Below, piece by piece: positions 52,790 through 62,736 of a DNA stretch of 64,000 nt (position 1 is its first letter; each line of letters starts with the position of its first letter). The position numbers and the translations under genes were made by a program. The DNA comes from Azotobacter chroococcum (lineage in GTDB: Bacteria; Pseudomonadota; Gammaproteobacteria; Pseudomonadales; Pseudomonadaceae), in the NCBI RefSeq assembly GCF_004339665.1, contig NZ_SMMU01000001.1, positions 186,001 through 250,000 of the forward strand. Reading direction: 5' to 3'. The notes below the pieces were generated by a model, which was not told the DNA's origin, made no database searches, and saw only the letters and a program-made list of their open reading frames with translations.

Positions 52790-54180
52790 TGAGCCGCAAG
52801 CAGATCCTGCTCAACGCCTTCAACATGAACTGCGTGGGCCACATCAACCACGGCCTGTGGACCCACCCGCGCGACCGCTCGACCGAGTTCAACACCCTGG
52901 AGTACTGGACCGAGCTGGCCCGGCTGCTCGAGCGCGGGCTGTTCGACGGGCTGTTCATCGCCGACATCGCCGGGGTCTACGACGTCTACCGCCAGTCGCT
53001 CGACCTGACCCTGCGCGAGGCCATCCAGCTGCCGGTCCACGACCCGCTGATGCTGGTCTCGGCGATGGCCGGGGCGACCCGCCATCTGGGCTTCGGGGTC
53101 ACCGCCAGCCTGAGCTACGAGCCGCCCTACCTGCTCGCCCGGCGCCTGTCGACCCTCGACCACCTGAGCCGCGGGCGGGTCGGCTGGAACATCGTCACCG
53201 GCTACCTGGAAAGCGCCGCGCGCGCCCTGGGCCTGGAACATCAGGTGGAGCACGACCGCCGCTACGACCAGGCCGACGAGTACCTGGAAGTGCTCTACAA
53301 GCTCTTCGAGGGCAGCTGGGAGGACGGCGCCGTGCTCGAGGACCGCGCCGGCCGCCGCTACGCCGACCCGGCGCGGGTGCACAAGGTCGAGCACCACGGC
53401 GAGTTCTACCGGGTCGAGGGCTACCACCTGTGCTCGCCCTCGCCGCAGCGCACCCCGCTGCTGTTCCAGGCCGGCACCTCGGAGCGCGGCCGGCGCTTCG
53501 CCGGGCGCCACGCCGAGGGCGTGTTCATCACCGGGCAGAACCCGCAGGGCGTCGCCGAACAGGTGCGCCAGGTGCGCGCCGAGGCCGTCGCCGCCGGCCG
53601 CCCGGCGGATGCCGTCAAGCTGTTCATGGGCCTCACCGTGATCGTCGCGCCGAGCGAGGCCGAGGCCCGCGACAAGCACGCCGAATACCTGCGCCATGCC
53701 AGCCCCGAGGCCGGCCTGGCGCACCTCTCCAGCTCGATCGGCATCGACCTGGCCGCCTACGGCCTCGACGAGCCGATCCGCTACCAGAAGACCAACGCCA
53801 TCGAGTCGGTGGCCAGGACCTTCACCGCCGCCGGCAGCGGCTGGACCCGGCGCAAGCTGCTGGAGCAGCACGCTCTGGGCGGTCGCTATCCGACCATCGT
53901 CGGCTCGCCGCAGCAGGTCGCCGACGCCCTGGCCAACTGGATCGAGCAGACCGACCTGGACGGCTTCAACCTGACCCGCACGGTGACCCCGGAAAGCTAC
54001 GCCGACTTCATCGACCTGGTGGTGCCCGAGCTGCAGAACCGCGGCCTGTACAAGACCGCCTACGCCGCCGGCAGCCTGCGGGAAAAACTCTTCGCCGCCG
54101 GTCCGCGCCTGCCCGCCAGCCACCCCGGCGCGGCCTGGCGCGACCTGTCCCGCGCCGCCGAACGCGCCCTGCGCGCCTGA
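52789..54180 (+). CDS. LLM-class flavin monooxygenase, NtaA/SnaA/DszA type
   Basis: 463 residues. Starts within the stop of the SfnB gene (TGATG). Motifs: [98 protein letters not shown]. It is a second DszA/NtaA-like enzyme in the window, distinct from that at 36618. With SfnB proteins it probably forms a two-step oxygenation route that frees sulfur from a sulfone or sulfonate. Reduced FMN must come from a reductase elsewhere. Confidence 0.87.
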   Translation: MSRKQILLNAFNMNCVGHINHGLWTHPRDRSTEFNTLEYWTELARLLERGLFDGLFIADIAGVYDVYRQSLDLTLREAIQLPVHDPLMLVSAMAGATRHLGFGVTASLSYEPPYLLARRLSTLDHLSRGRVGWNIVTGYLESAARALGLEHQVEHDRRYDQADEYLEVLYKLFEGSWEDGAVLEDRAGRRYADPARVHKVEHHGEFYRVEGYHLCSPSPQRTPLLFQAGTSERGRRFAGRHAEGVFITGQNPQGVAEQVRQVRAEAVAAGRPADAVKLFMGLTVIVAPSEAEARDKHAEYLRHASPEAGLAHLSSSIGIDLAAYGLDEPIRYQKTNAIESVARTFTAAGSGWTRRKLLEQHALGGRYPTIVGSPQQVADALANWIEQTDLDGFNLTRTVTPESYADFIDLVVPELQNRGLYKTAYAAGSLREKLFAAGPRLPASHPGAAWRDLSRAAERALRA

Positions 54181-54213
54181 ATCCACAGCCCATCCCGCAC
54201 AAGGAAATCGTTC

Positions 54214-55032
54214 ATGCCGTTCCCGTCCCTCTCCCGCCGCCGCTGGCTCAAGACCTTCGCCGGCGCCGCCCTGCTCGGCTTCTCCGGCCTGACCCTGGCC
54301 GCCAGCGACGCCCTGAAGATCGGCACCACCGCGGCCTTCGCCCCGCCGCTGGAAGTGGCCGCCGCCGAAGCCGCCAAGGAAGGCCTCAAGGTCGATCTGG
54401 TCGAATTCAGCGACTGGATCACCCCCAACACCACCCTGGCCCACGGCGACATCGACGCCAACTACTTCCAGCACATCCCCTTCCTGGAGAACGCCAAGCA
54501 GGAAGGCGGCTACGACCTGGTGCCCGTGGCCCCCGGCGTGCTGAACAACGTCGGCCTCTATTCGAAGAAGTACCAGAGCTTCGCCGAGCTGCCCGAGGGC
54601 GCCAAGGTCGCCATCGCCAACGACCCGGTCAACGGCGGACGCGGCCTGCAACTGCTGGAGAAGGCCAAGCTGATCACCCTCAAGCCGGGCGTCGGCTACA
54701 AGGCCACCCTGGCCGACATCACCGCCAACCCGAAGCATCTGAAGATCATCGAACTGGAGGCGGTGCAGCTGGTGCGCGCTCTGGACGACGTCGACCTGGC
54801 CCAGGGCTATCCCCTCTACATCCGCCTGTCCAACACCGTCGATCCGCACTCGGCGCTGCTGTTCGACGGCCTGGACCATCCGGAATACGTGATCCAGTTC
54901 GTCACCCGTCCGCAGGGCAAGGACGACCCGCGCCTGCGCCGCTTCATCGACATCTACCAGCATTCGCCCGCGGTGCGCGCCGCCCTCGACAAGACCCTCG
55001 GCGGCCTCTACGTGCCCGGCTGGGAGAAATGA
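54214..55032 (+). CDS. MetQ/NlpA-family substrate-binding protein
   Basis: 272 residues. The N-terminus [19 protein letters not shown] is Tat-like and lacks the lipobox Cys found in MetQ lipoproteins, so it should be a soluble periplasmic protein. Core motifs of the family: [62 protein letters not shown]. In MetQ the pocket binds methionine; here the operon context suggests a thioether, sulfone or sulfonate compound. ATP-binding protein and permease genes follow. Confidence 0.87.
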   Translation: MPFPSLSRRRWLKTFAGAALLGFSGLTLAASDALKIGTTAAFAPPLEVAAAEAAKEGLKVDLVEFSDWITPNTTLAHGDIDANYFQHIPFLENAKQEGGYDLVPVAPGVLNNVGLYSKKYQSFAELPEGAKVAIANDPVNGGRGLQLLEKAKLITLKPGVGYKATLADITANPKHLKIIELEAVQLVRALDDVDLAQGYPLYIRLSNTVDPHSALLFDGLDHPEYVIQFVTRPQGKDDPRLRRFIDIYQHSPAVRAALDKTLGGLYVPGWEK

Positions 55033-55034
55033 AC

Positions 55035-56180
55035 ATGAGCAGCCTGACCTCGGAATACCGCTACTTCGACGACGGCTCGCCCGATCGGGACGCCGAAGCC
55101 GCCGCCCCCGCCGCACGCGGCGGCGATGCGCTGCACGGCCACCTGCGCTTTTCCGGCCTCGGCAAGCGCTACGACGGCGCCCAGGGCCCGGTGCGCGCTC
55201 TGCAGGGCATCGACCTGACGGTCCGCCGCGGCGAGATCTTCGGCATCATCGGCCGCAGCGGCGCCGGCAAGTCGTCCCTGCTGCGCACCATCAACCGTCT
55301 GGAGCGGCCCAGCGAGGGCCGCGTGCTGATCGACGGCGAGGACATCGCCGGCTACGGCACGGACCGCCTGGTCGCCCTGCGCCGGCGCATCGGGATGATC
55401 TTCCAGCACTTCAACCTGCTCGCCGCGAAGACCGTCGGCGAGAACGTCGAGCTGCCCCTGCGGGTCGCCGGGGTGCCGCGCGAGCGGCGCCAGCGCAAGG
55501 TCGAGGAGGTGCTGCGCCTGGTCGGCCTGGAGGGCAAGCGCGACGCCTACCCGGCGCAGCTCTCCGGCGGCCAGAAGCAGCGCGTGGGCATCGCCCGCGC
55601 GCTGGTCCACGATCCGGAGATCCTGCTCTGCGACGAGGCCACCTCGGCGCTCGACCCGGAAACCACCCAGTCGATCCTCGCCCTGCTGCGCGAAATCAAC
55701 CGGCGGCTGAAACTGACCGTCGTGCTGATCACCCACGAGATGGAGGTGATCCGCGAGATCTGCGACCGCGTGGCGGTGCTGGAGCGCGGCGAGCTGGTGG
55801 AACAGGGGCCGGTCTGGCAGGTGTTCGGCGCGCCCCGCCATCCGGCCACCCGCACGCTGCTGGCGCCGCTGCAGCAGAAGCTTCCCGAGGACCTGCTGGG
55901 GCAACTGCAGGACGGCCGCCGGCAACCCAACGACCGCCTGCTGCTGGAGCTGCGCTACACCGGGGCGAGCGAGCGCGAGCCGGACCTGGCCGGTTTCGGC
56001 ATGCGCTTCGGCGGCCGGGTGAGCCTGCTGCAGGGCGGCGTCGAACGCATCCAGGGCCGCACCCTGGGACAGCTGCTGCTGGCCGTGGCGGATTCGCCCC
56101 TGGCCGCGGAGGCGCTGCGCCGGCAGGCGCTGGAAGTGGCCGATGGCGTGGAGGTGCTAGGTTATGTCGCCGCTGCTTGA
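55035..56180 (+). CDS. MetN-type ABC ATPase with NIL domain
   Basis: 381 residues. ATG 55035 has GGGAG eight bases upstream; the ATG at 55029 overlaps the previous stop but is too close to that site. About 38 extra N-terminal residues, then the ABC domain: Walker [11 protein letters not shown]-loop FQHFNLL, signature LSGGQKQR, Walker [15 protein letters not shown]-loop THEMEV. The C-terminal NIL/ACT-like domain (about 285-375), which in MetN senses cytoplasmic methionine and inhibits transport, is present but diverged. It powers the importer with the permease at 56164, which it overlaps by 17 bases. Confidence 0.9.
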   Translation: MSSLTSEYRYFDDGSPDRDAEAAAPAARGGDALHGHLRFSGLGKRYDGAQGPVRALQGIDLTVRRGEIFGIIGRSGAGKSSLLRTINRLERPSEGRVLIDGEDIAGYGTDRLVALRRRIGMIFQHFNLLAAKTVGENVELPLRVAGVPRERRQRKVEEVLRLVGLEGKRDAYPAQLSGGQKQRVGIARALVHDPEILLCDEATSALDPETTQSILALLREINRRLKLTVVLITHEMEVIREICDRVAVLERGELVEQGPVWQVFGAPRHPATRTLLAPLQQKLPEDLLGQLQDGRRQPNDRLLLELRYTGASEREPDLAGFGMRFGGRVSLLQGGVERIQGRTLGQLLLAVADSPLAAEALRRQALEVADGVEVLGYVAAA

Positions 56181-56814
56181 GCGTCTCTGGCAGGCCCTGC
56201 TCGACACCCTGCTGATGGTGGGGGTCTCCGCCCTGCTCGCCCTGCTGCTGGGTATCCCGCTGGCGGTGCTGCTGGTCACCACCTCGCGTGGCGGCCTGTT
56301 CGAGGCGTCGCAGCTGAACCGGGTAGTCGGCTGGCTGGTCAACCTGTTCCGCTCGGTGCCCTTCCTGATCCTGATGGTCGCGCTGATCCCCTTCACCCGC
56401 CTCTTGGTCGGCACCAGCTACGGCGTCTGGGCCGCGGTGGTGCCCTTGACCATCGCCGCCACGCCGTTCTTCGCGCGGATCGCCGAGGTCAGCCTGCGCG
56501 AGGTCGACCCCGGGCTGATCGAGGCCGCCCAGGCGATGGGCTGCCGGCGCCGGCACATCGTCTGGCACGTGCTGCTGGCGGAGGCCCGTCCGGGACTGGT
56601 CGGCGGCTTCACCATCACCCTGGTGACGCTGATCAACGCCTCGGCGATGGCCGGCGCCATCGGCGCCGGCGGCCTCGGCGACCTGGCCTACCGCTACGGC
56701 TACCAGCGCTTCGACAGCCAGACCATGCTCACCGTGATCGTCGTGCTGGTCGCCCTGGTCTGCCTGCTGCAGTACGGCGGCGATCGCCTGGCCAGGGGCC
56801 TGAGCCGGCGCTAG
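56164..56814 (+). CDS. MetI-type ABC transporter permease
   Basis: 216 residues and five membrane helices, the MetI size. [18 protein letters not shown], then the EAA loop [26 protein letters not shown] and the [24 protein letters not shown] end are diagnostic. It starts inside the ATPase gene and is the last gene of the operon; a strong hairpin follows at 56858. Confidence 0.92.
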   Translation: MSPLLERLWQALLDTLLMVGVSALLALLLGIPLAVLLVTTSRGGLFEASQLNRVVGWLVNLFRSVPFLILMVALIPFTRLLVGTSYGVWAAVVPLTIAATPFFARIAEVSLREVDPGLIEAAQAMGCRRRHIVWHVLLAEARPGLVGGFTITLVTLINASAMAGAIGAGGLGDLAYRYGYQRFDSQTMLTVIVVLVALVCLLQYGGDRLARGLSRR

Positions 56815-56857
56815 AGCCGTTTCGTCGTACTCGGGCTCAAGGATGCGCGGACTTCTT

Positions 56858-56966
56858 CCCTCTCCCCAAGGGGAGAGGGCGCTGAAGGCCATCACGCCCA
56901 AAGATCGCCGCAGTATTGAGCTGAACCGCCCCTGAGCTGATAGCCTGCCCATTTTTCGAGGGGCGG
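56858..56966. terminator. Hairpins between the importer operon and the broken lysR
   Basis: CCCTCTCCCC-AA-GGGGAGAGGG (56858-56879), a perfect 10-bp stem, and CCGCCCCT (56926-56933) with AGGGGCGG (56959-56966). The first is placed to end the plus-strand operon, the second to end the minus-strand lysR transcript that stops at 56969. Neither has a long T-run, though ATTTTT lies within the second loop. Confidence 0.55.
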
Positions 56967-56968
56967 CG

Positions 56969-57850
56969 TCAGGCATCTCCGAGTTGCTCGCGCAGGAACT
57001 CGATGAAACGTTGGGTCTTAGCCGGCAGTAGCCGTGTCTCGGTGAGGGCATAGACCGGGATGGGTTGGGCGGACCACTGTGGCAACACTCGACGCAGGCT
57101 TCCGCTGGCGAGGTCGTCGGCCGCGATGCCCTACGCCAATACGGCGATGCCCAGATCAAGAGTCGCCAGGCGCCGTAGCATGCCGACACTGTTGAGTTGG
57201 AAGCGACCGCCAACTTCGACCTCGACCCTCTCGCTCCCACGGGACAGCGTCCAGCTGTCAGCTTTGGCAGTGCGCAGACGCAAACATTCGTGCCGTACCA
57301 AGTCAGTCGGATGGCTTGGCTCGCCAAAAAGCTCGAGATAACCGGGCGAGGCGTACAGATAGCGGCGCAGGCTGGTGAGCTTGCGGGCGATCAGGTTCGA
57401 GCTCGCAGGCTCTCCCATGCGAATGACCACATCGACAGGTTCGCTTACCAGATCGACCTGGCGCGGTGTGAGGTCGAATTCAAAGCTGATGCCGGGGTAA
57501 CGCCGGGCGAACTCGGCGATCAGTGGTGCCAGATAGATAGTGGCGAAATCCACGGGCAGCGAGGCGCGCAGCGTACCGCTGGGCTGCGCGAGCATTTCGC
57601 CCAACTGCTCGTGAGCGAGCCTGGCTTCCTCGACGATGCGCTTGCAGCGCTCGAAGTACAGCTGCCCCGCCTCGGTCAGTTCGATCTTGCGCGTCGTGCG
57701 GTGCAGAAGCCGTAATCCAATGGCCTTTTCCAGCCCACTTATTCGACGCGACAGCGTCGAGTTCGGCATCCCCATCGCCTCCGCCGCTCGGCGGAAGCTA
57801 CGCGCTTTCACGACCTCGACGAACAGCGCCATGTCGTTCAGCAATTCCAA
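56969..57850 (-). pseudogene. LysR-family regulator with a premature TAG stop
   Basis: TTG start at 57850 with GGAG eight bases upstream, opening LELLNDMALFVEVVKARSFRRAAEAMG, a standard LysR helix-turn-helix. The frame reads 239 codons to GIAVLA, then TAG (57133-57131), then continues in the same frame GIAADDLASGSLRRVLPQWS to a normal end REQLGDA and stop at 56969, giving the usual length of about 293. A single-base change (for example GAG to TAG) explains it. The truncated product keeps DNA binding but loses the last part of the effector domain. Divergent from the old-yellow-enzyme operon it presumably controlled. Confidence 0.82.
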
Positions 57851-57952
57851 TTCAATTGCTCCATCAGTGGATCAGTCATTTCAATTTAACCCGGTTTATC
57901 CCGTATTCGGATTGGTCAATGATGATCACATCGCTTACCGAGGAGCACCGCA

Positions 57953-59023
57953 ATGAATCCGCTTTTTTCTCCAGTCCGTGTGGGTCGCCATACCTTGTCC
58001 AACCGTATGGTCATGGCCCCGATGACTCGCTCCCGTGCCGATGATGCCGGCGTGCCGAGCGCGCTGGTGCCGACCTACTACGCGCAGCGGGCCGGTGCCG
58101 GGCTGATCATTACCGAAGGTGTATTCCCTGTTGCGCTTGGCAAGGGTTACGTACGCACCCCGGGCATCGAGACAGCGGAGCAGGTGGCGGCCTGGAAGCA
58201 GGTCAGCGAAGCGGTGCACGCCCGCGGCGGCCGAATCTTCATGCAACTGATGCACTGCGGACGCATCTCCCACCCCTCGCTGCTGCCTGACGGCGCTCTG
58301 CCCCAGGCACCCTCGGCGATCAAACCCGCGGGGCAGACCTGGACAGCAACGGGCCTTGCGGACTTCGTCACCCCGCATGCGCTGAGCGTGGGCGAGATCG
58401 CCTCGGTCATCGAGGGCTACCGTCAGGCGGCACGCCGGGCTGTGGAAGCCGGGTTCGATGGCGTCGAGTTGCATGCCGCTTCGGGGTATCTGCCTGAACA
58501 GTTCCTCTCCTCGGGCAGTAACCGGCGCAATGATGAGTACGGTGGTTCGCTTGCAAACCGTGCGCGCTTTGTACTGGAGGTGCTGTCCGCGATGGCAAGC
58601 GAGATTGGCGGCGACCGCGTTGGCATCAAGATCTCGCCGGAAATGAACTTCAACGACATCGTCGATGCCAATCCGCAGGAAACCTACACCTATCTGGTCG
58701 AGCAACTGCGCGGGCTCGATCTCGCCTATCTGCACGTTGCGCTGTTCGGCGCCAGCACCGATTACCACGCGTTGTTGCACCCACTGTTCGACGGCAGCTA
58801 CCTGATCGGTGGCGGACTCGATCAACACTCCGCCGAATCCCTGCTGGCCGATGGCCAGGCGGATGCGGCGGTGTTTGGCAGCGCCTTCCTCGCCAATCCG
58901 GACCTGCCAGAGCGCTTTCGCCAAGGCGCCGCCCTTAACGTTCCGAACAAGGCGACGTTCTACGCACCGGGTGCAGAGGGGTATATCGATTACCCGGCCA
59001 TGGGCCCGGCCGCAAGCGCCTGA
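57953..59023 (+). CDS. Old yellow enzyme-family alkene reductase (NemA-like)
   Basis: 356 residues. NMRHTLSNR-type opening (FSPVRVGRHTLSNRMVMAPMTRSRA), HCGRISHPSLLPDG, the FMN/substrate pair His-Ala in ELHAASGYLPEQFLSS, SNRRNDEYGGSLANR and GGGLDQHSAESLLADGQADA. It belongs to the classical NemA/OYE group rather than the XenA/YqjM group (it has no Cys at the Cys25 position). It reduces activated alkenes, quinones or nitro compounds with NAD(P)H. First gene of an operon with pirin and an isochorismatase-fold protein; divergent from the broken lysR. Confidence 0.9.
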   Translation: MNPLFSPVRVGRHTLSNRMVMAPMTRSRADDAGVPSALVPTYYAQRAGAGLIITEGVFPVALGKGYVRTPGIETAEQVAAWKQVSEAVHARGGRIFMQLMHCGRISHPSLLPDGALPQAPSAIKPAGQTWTATGLADFVTPHALSVGEIASVIEGYRQAARRAVEAGFDGVELHAASGYLPEQFLSSGSNRRNDEYGGSLANRARFVLEVLSAMASEIGGDRVGIKISPEMNFNDIVDANPQETYTYLVEQLRGLDLAYLHVALFGASTDYHALLHPLFDGSYLIGGGLDQHSAESLLADGQADAAVFGSAFLANPDLPERFRQGAALNVPNKATFYAPGAEGYIDYPAMGPAASA

Positions 59024-59034
59024 GGAAAACTGCC

Positions 59035-59871
59035 ATGAACGCCATTGCACAGCTTCAGCGCATGCATCACGGCAGCCACTTCCGCGCGTTCACCCTGCGC
59101 GGAGGTGAGGCCGCCGAGCCAATCGACCCGTTCCTCGCCGTCGATCATGCCTGGATCAGCGGGCCGACCTTTCCACCGCACCCTCATGCGGGCTTTTCGG
59201 CCGTGTCGTATCTGTTTCCGGACTCGAAGACCGGGATCGACAATCGCGATTCCTTGGGCAACCGCAACCTGATTCAGCCTGGCGGCCTGCACTGGACTGC
59301 CGCCGGTCGCGGTGTGATGCATGAGGAAGTCCCCGCCGAGCCCGGCAAGACCGTGCATATGCTGCAGATTTTCATCAACCTCCCGCGTGACCGGCAAGAG
59401 GCCCCGCCATTCGTGCTCAGCATCGCGCCAGAGGACATACCCGTCGTGCAGCTACCGGGTGCCAAGGTGCGAGTCCCGCTGGGCAGTTTCGCAGGCGCAC
59501 GTTCCCCGTTAGTCCCGCCCACCGACGTGAGCATGCTGGACATCTCCATCGAAGAAGGCGCTGAAGTCAGAGTGCCGGTGGTCGATGGCCATACCGCGTT
59601 CGTCATGCCGATCGATGGCGCGGTAGGGATCGACGGTCAGCCCTTCAGTCTCGATGAGCAAAAGCTGCCGGTGAAGCTGCCGCAGGGCGAAGATCGGCTC
59701 GTTACGTTGTGCGCCAAACAAGGCAATGCCAGGGCCGTGCTGTTTTCTGGCGTGCCGCTTCGTCAACCGGTGTATTGGCAGGGGCCGTTGGCCCTTGCTT
59801 CTGCAGAGGCGCTGGCCGAGGCCATTGAAGCCTACCAGCGTGGGGCGTTCGGGAAGCTACAACCCGATTGA
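59035..59871 (+). CDS. Pirin-family cupin protein
   Basis: 278 residues, eleven bases after the reductase stop. N-terminal cupin with metal ligands in PHPHAGFSAVSYLF and a further HWTAAGRGVMHEEVP, the pirin signature; C-terminal domain has the YWQGPLALAS segment typical of the family. Some bacterial pirins are quercetinase-like dioxygenases; others modulate metabolic enzymes. With an old yellow enzyme it probably takes part in detoxifying quinones or other electrophiles. Confidence 0.9.
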   Translation: MNAIAQLQRMHHGSHFRAFTLRGGEAAEPIDPFLAVDHAWISGPTFPPHPHAGFSAVSYLFPDSKTGIDNRDSLGNRNLIQPGGLHWTAAGRGVMHEEVPAEPGKTVHMLQIFINLPRDRQEAPPFVLSIAPEDIPVVQLPGAKVRVPLGSFAGARSPLVPPTDVSMLDISIEEGAEVRVPVVDGHTAFVMPIDGAVGIDGQPFSLDEQKLPVKLPQGEDRLVTLCAKQGNARAVLFSGVPLRQPVYWQGPLALASAEALAEAIEAYQRGAFGKLQPD

Positions 59872-59934
59872 GCTATCTGGACGGTCAGTAATCCGGGGCG
59901 CCAGCGCCCCAACCCAACGGCCAGGAGAAGTACC

Positions 59935-60519
59935 ATGACTTACGAGAAATTCAGTGCCGACAATGCGGCCCTGCTGCTGATTGACCACCAGCTCGGCACC
60001 ATGGGCTGGGTGAAGTCCATTCCGTTCGATGAACTGAAGCGCAACGCGCTCATGCTCGCCCAGGCAGCGAGCATCCTGAAGCTTCCCGTCGTACTGACCT
60101 CCAGCATGGAAGAGCACGCCCAGGGTCCGCTGCTGAGCGAACTGGAAACGATCCTGCCTGCCGAGTTCGCCAATCGCGTCAAGCGTCTGGGGATCGTCAA
60201 CGCCATGGACGATGAGAACTTCGCCGCAGCAGTCAAGGCGACAGGGCGCAAGAAACTGATCATCGCCGGGGTCACCAATGACGTCTGCACGGTCTATCCG
60301 GCGCTGAGCCTGGTACGCGATGGTTATGAAGTACAGGTCGTCGCCGATGGCGGTGGTTCGCCAAGCGCAATGGCAGACGATATCGCCCTGCGCCGGATGG
60401 AAAAGGCTGGTGTGACGCTGACGACCACCAATCAGTTGATCGCGGAACTCGCAGGAAGCTGGGCTACGCCGGAAGGTGGCCAGTTGATACAGGTCCTGAT
60501 GACGGCACTTCAGGGCTGA
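59935..60519 (+). CDS. Isochorismatase-fold hydrolase, YcaC-like
   Basis: 194 residues; GGAG precedes the ATG. Active-site Asp17 (LLIDHQLG) and Cys118 (GVTNDVCTVYPAL), in the same positions as in the ycaC gene at 47127, but the sequences differ in most other places. Third gene of the reductase/pirin operon, 63 bases after pirin. It is a probable cysteine hydrolase for an amide or similar bond; the substrate is unknown. Confidence 0.87.
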   Translation: MTYEKFSADNAALLLIDHQLGTMGWVKSIPFDELKRNALMLAQAASILKLPVVLTSSMEEHAQGPLLSELETILPAEFANRVKRLGIVNAMDDENFAAAVKATGRKKLIIAGVTNDVCTVYPALSLVRDGYEVQVVADGGGSPSAMADDIALRRMEKAGVTLTTTNQLIAELAGSWATPEGGQLIQVLMTALQG

Positions 60520-60757
60520 ATACACCGGTGAGCGGTTTGCAGAACCCTGATGGGTGGCTCTGCAAATCTTCAGGTGGCAAGAAGGCTCGCGCCTACCCGC
60601 TGTTCGAGGCTACCTCCGGCACTTGCTGGTGCGAGTGCACGTTTGACTCGACCTCTCACCGCCCGCTTTGGGTCGATTTTTGCGTTGGCGGTCAGGGTGT
60701 GGCTGTGAATGACAAAAGCAGAAGGTAGGGCCTGAGCCTTGCATCACACCGATGTAC

Positions 60758-61306
60758 TCATTTTTTTATGAGCCACCATCCCATCCAGCGCGAGAGTCTG
60801 GGCATAACAACGTACGACATCAGGGCAACCACTATCATTGTTATGATTGCCGTTTTGACAAGAAATGGGAAGCCGGCAAGTAACGGCATTATAAACCAGA
60901 GGCAAAATGTAACAACCGGAAAGATTCCAAGCCAACTGACCACCGTCATGCGCCAACGCGGCGGTGGTGATGAGGACGGAACCGGCTTAGGGGAAAACCA
61001 GACCTCCAGCCCCGTCAGAAGACGATAATCAGGATCGCTTTCGGCCAATGAGTGCAAACGTTCATGCCAGATGGCACGCTCTTTAGATGCGTCCCAGTGA
61101 TCGAGATCTTTTTGAGTGGAAAATCGCTGGATTATTTGATATTCGCCCTGAGGCGAGTCCGGCGGAATTATCGTTGCCGATAGATATCCAGGGAAGTGAC
61201 TGGACTCATCAAGCATGCCGCGAACCAAATCCTCGTATGCTTTCTCGCAACCAGGCTTTGCTCGTCGACGAACGACACGGTAAACCGTTTTTTCAGTATC
61301 CTTCAT
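60758..61306 (-). CDS. ABM-domain protein with two C-terminal membrane helices
   Basis: 182 residues. N-terminal antibiotic-biosynthesis-monooxygenase (ABM) ferredoxin-like domain (about 8-100: VYRVVRRRAKPGCEKAYEDL, FPGYLSATIIPPD, YQIIQRFSTQKDLDHWDAS) then two membrane helices (about 120-140 and 147-165) and a basic tail. This architecture is a known class of uncharacterised membrane ABM proteins. It faces a LysR gene across a 190-base region with a clean dyad. Its GC content is lower than that of the sulfur genes. Confidence 0.85.
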   Translation of the reverse strand: MKDTEKTVYRVVRRRAKPGCEKAYEDLVRGMLDESSHFPGYLSATIIPPDSPQGEYQIIQRFSTQKDLDHWDASKERAIWHERLHSLAESDPDYRLLTGLEVWFSPKPVPSSSPPPRWRMTVVSWLGIFPVVTFCLWFIMPLLAGFPFLVKTAIITMIVVALMSYVVMPRLSRWMGWWLIKK

Positions 61307-61450
61307 CTATTCCCCACCGCCATCCGGCTTATGCACGGAGATCATTTAAATGATGACGGGCCCGGAGATACGATTCCAGCCTCATCGCATGCTCACTGAC
61401 CAGCCAATCAACACCACTTAGGCAACCATACCAAATATATAGTCCAATGG

Positions 61451-61468
61451 TAGTATGCAAAAATACTA
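61451..61468. promoter_or_regulatory. Operator-like dyad between the ABM gene and lysR
   Basis: TAGTAT-GCAAAA-ATACTA, perfect 6+6 dyad, in the divergent A/T-rich region 32 bases before the lysR start. Matches the LysR T-N11-A format. Confidence 0.55.
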
Positions 61469-61499
61469 ATTTCCGTTGCATATCTGCACCAATGAAGCC

Positions 61500-62447
61500 A
61501 TGAATGATCTAAACGACCTTCTCTATTTTGTCTTCGTTGTCCGGCACAACGGATTCACCGCTGCAGCGCGCGCCACCCGCATCGAAAAGAGTCGCCTCAG
61601 TCGCCGGGTCGCCGATCTAGAGAAGCGGCTTGGGGTCAGGCTGTTGCAACGATCGACTAGAAGTATTTCTTTGACGGAGGCCGGAGAGCAGTTCTATGAG
61701 CGGTGCGTTGCTACCGTCGAAGAAGCCGAGGCTGCTTATGATAGCGTTGCTAACTTACGCAAGGAGCCTGCTGGAACAGTCCGGGTGAGCTGTCCACTGA
61801 TATTAGCGCAAACCTACCTTGCCCCAATATTACCTGCTTACATGGCCTCCCACCCAAAGGTAAACTTGATAATAGAAGCGACGGATCGTGAAGTAAATTT
61901 GATCGATGAGCGTTTCGATCTGGCGCTGTGCGCTCGCCCTCAAATTGGAAATGCGGCAGGTCTTGTGGCCAAGAATCTGAGTATTGCTCAACGAATTCTT
62001 GTCGCCAGCCCTGACTACGTGCGCCGCAAGGGAGCACCCATTGCACCAACAGAGCTGCCGAATTTTGACACACTAGGGCGATTATCCGATATATATGATG
62101 GAAGCACCCGCTGGGAGTTAATTGACAAGAGCGGAGCTCGGCTCGAGGTAAGTCACTCTCCAAAACTTGTTTCTAACGACCTGCGACTCCAGTTGGAAAC
62201 CGCTGTTGGCGGTATCGGCATTGCCTTGCTTCCAGAGCCTATCGTTGCCGCCACCATTCGTGCCAAGTTGCTTGAGCGCGTCCTTCCCGATTGGTCGGCA
62301 ACGGCAAATATAATTTATCTGCTTTACCCTAGCCCTAGAGGAATGCTGCCATCGGTCAGAAGTGTTATTGATTATTTTATGACCCATCTACCGATAGGTA
62401 TCCAAGAGAGAAGTGTTATTGCAGATACCTTTCGCACTCCATATTAG
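61500..62447 (+). CDS. LysR-family transcriptional regulator
   Basis: 315 residues from ATG 61500 (a TTG eight codons upstream is in frame). Winged helix 1-60 (FTAAARATRIEKSRLSRRVA), effector domain about 88-300. CrgA/DmlR-like subgroup. A/T-richer than most neighbours, like the ABM gene opposite, so the two may have arrived together. Probably controls the ABM gene through the dyad at 61451. Confidence 0.88.
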   Translation: MNDLNDLLYFVFVVRHNGFTAAARATRIEKSRLSRRVADLEKRLGVRLLQRSTRSISLTEAGEQFYERCVATVEEAEAAYDSVANLRKEPAGTVRVSCPLILAQTYLAPILPAYMASHPKVNLIIEATDREVNLIDERFDLALCARPQIGNAAGLVAKNLSIAQRILVASPDYVRRKGAPIAPTELPNFDTLGRLSDIYDGSTRWELIDKSGARLEVSHSPKLVSNDLRLQLETAVGGIGIALLPEPIVAATIRAKLLERVLPDWSATANIIYLLYPSPRGMLPSVRSVIDYFMTHLPIGIQERSVIADTFRTPY

Positions 62448-62454
62448 GGTCTGT

Positions 62455-62522
62455 TGACGTTTTGGCGTGGGCTGCGACGGAGGCCCGTTTGGCGCAGCAA
62501 CGCAGCGCACTTCAAAACGTCA
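62455..62522. repeat. Inverted repeat after lysR
   Basis: TGACGTTTTG (62455-62464) and CAAAACGTCA (62513-62522), with GCTGCG/CGCAGC pairing inside, could fold into a long hairpin. It follows the lysR stop by 7 bases and may act as its terminator or be a REP-like element. Confidence 0.6.
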
Positions 62523-62640
62523 CCAGTCCTTCCTTGAGGAGATGAAGAACAGCGCCCCCTTGGTCACGCTGGTAGTCTCCCGCTATTTCCCCAACAGCTT
62601 GGACAAATACAGGAACCCCCGCCGGCCGAAACTCGATGAA

Positions 62641-62670
62641 TAAAAAAGGCCGGCCCTTGCGGAGCCGGCC
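62641..62670 (-). terminator. Intrinsic terminator of the OprD gene
   Basis: On the minus strand GGCCGGC-N9-GCCGGCC (62670-62648) is followed by a run of six T (62647-62642). It lies 66 bases after the porin stop codon. Classic rho-independent form. Confidence 0.88.
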
Positions 62671-62736
62671 AAGAGGTCGAAATGACCCAGCCTTTTGGTT
62701 ATGCGGGTTACGCCTGCGGCGTGGCTCGGACCACCG

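Noticed and set aside
60528-60728. 66-codon frame starting with GTG after the isochorismatase-fold gene
   Set aside because: No ribosome binding site and odd composition (many Cys/Trp); a hairpin near 60540-60565 is the only structure I see in this 238-base gap.
62542-62643. 33-codon frame between the last LysR gene and the OprD terminator
   Set aside because: The G-rich stretch is only about two bases from the ATG, there is no family, and its end overlaps the OprD terminator. Possible but unsupported.
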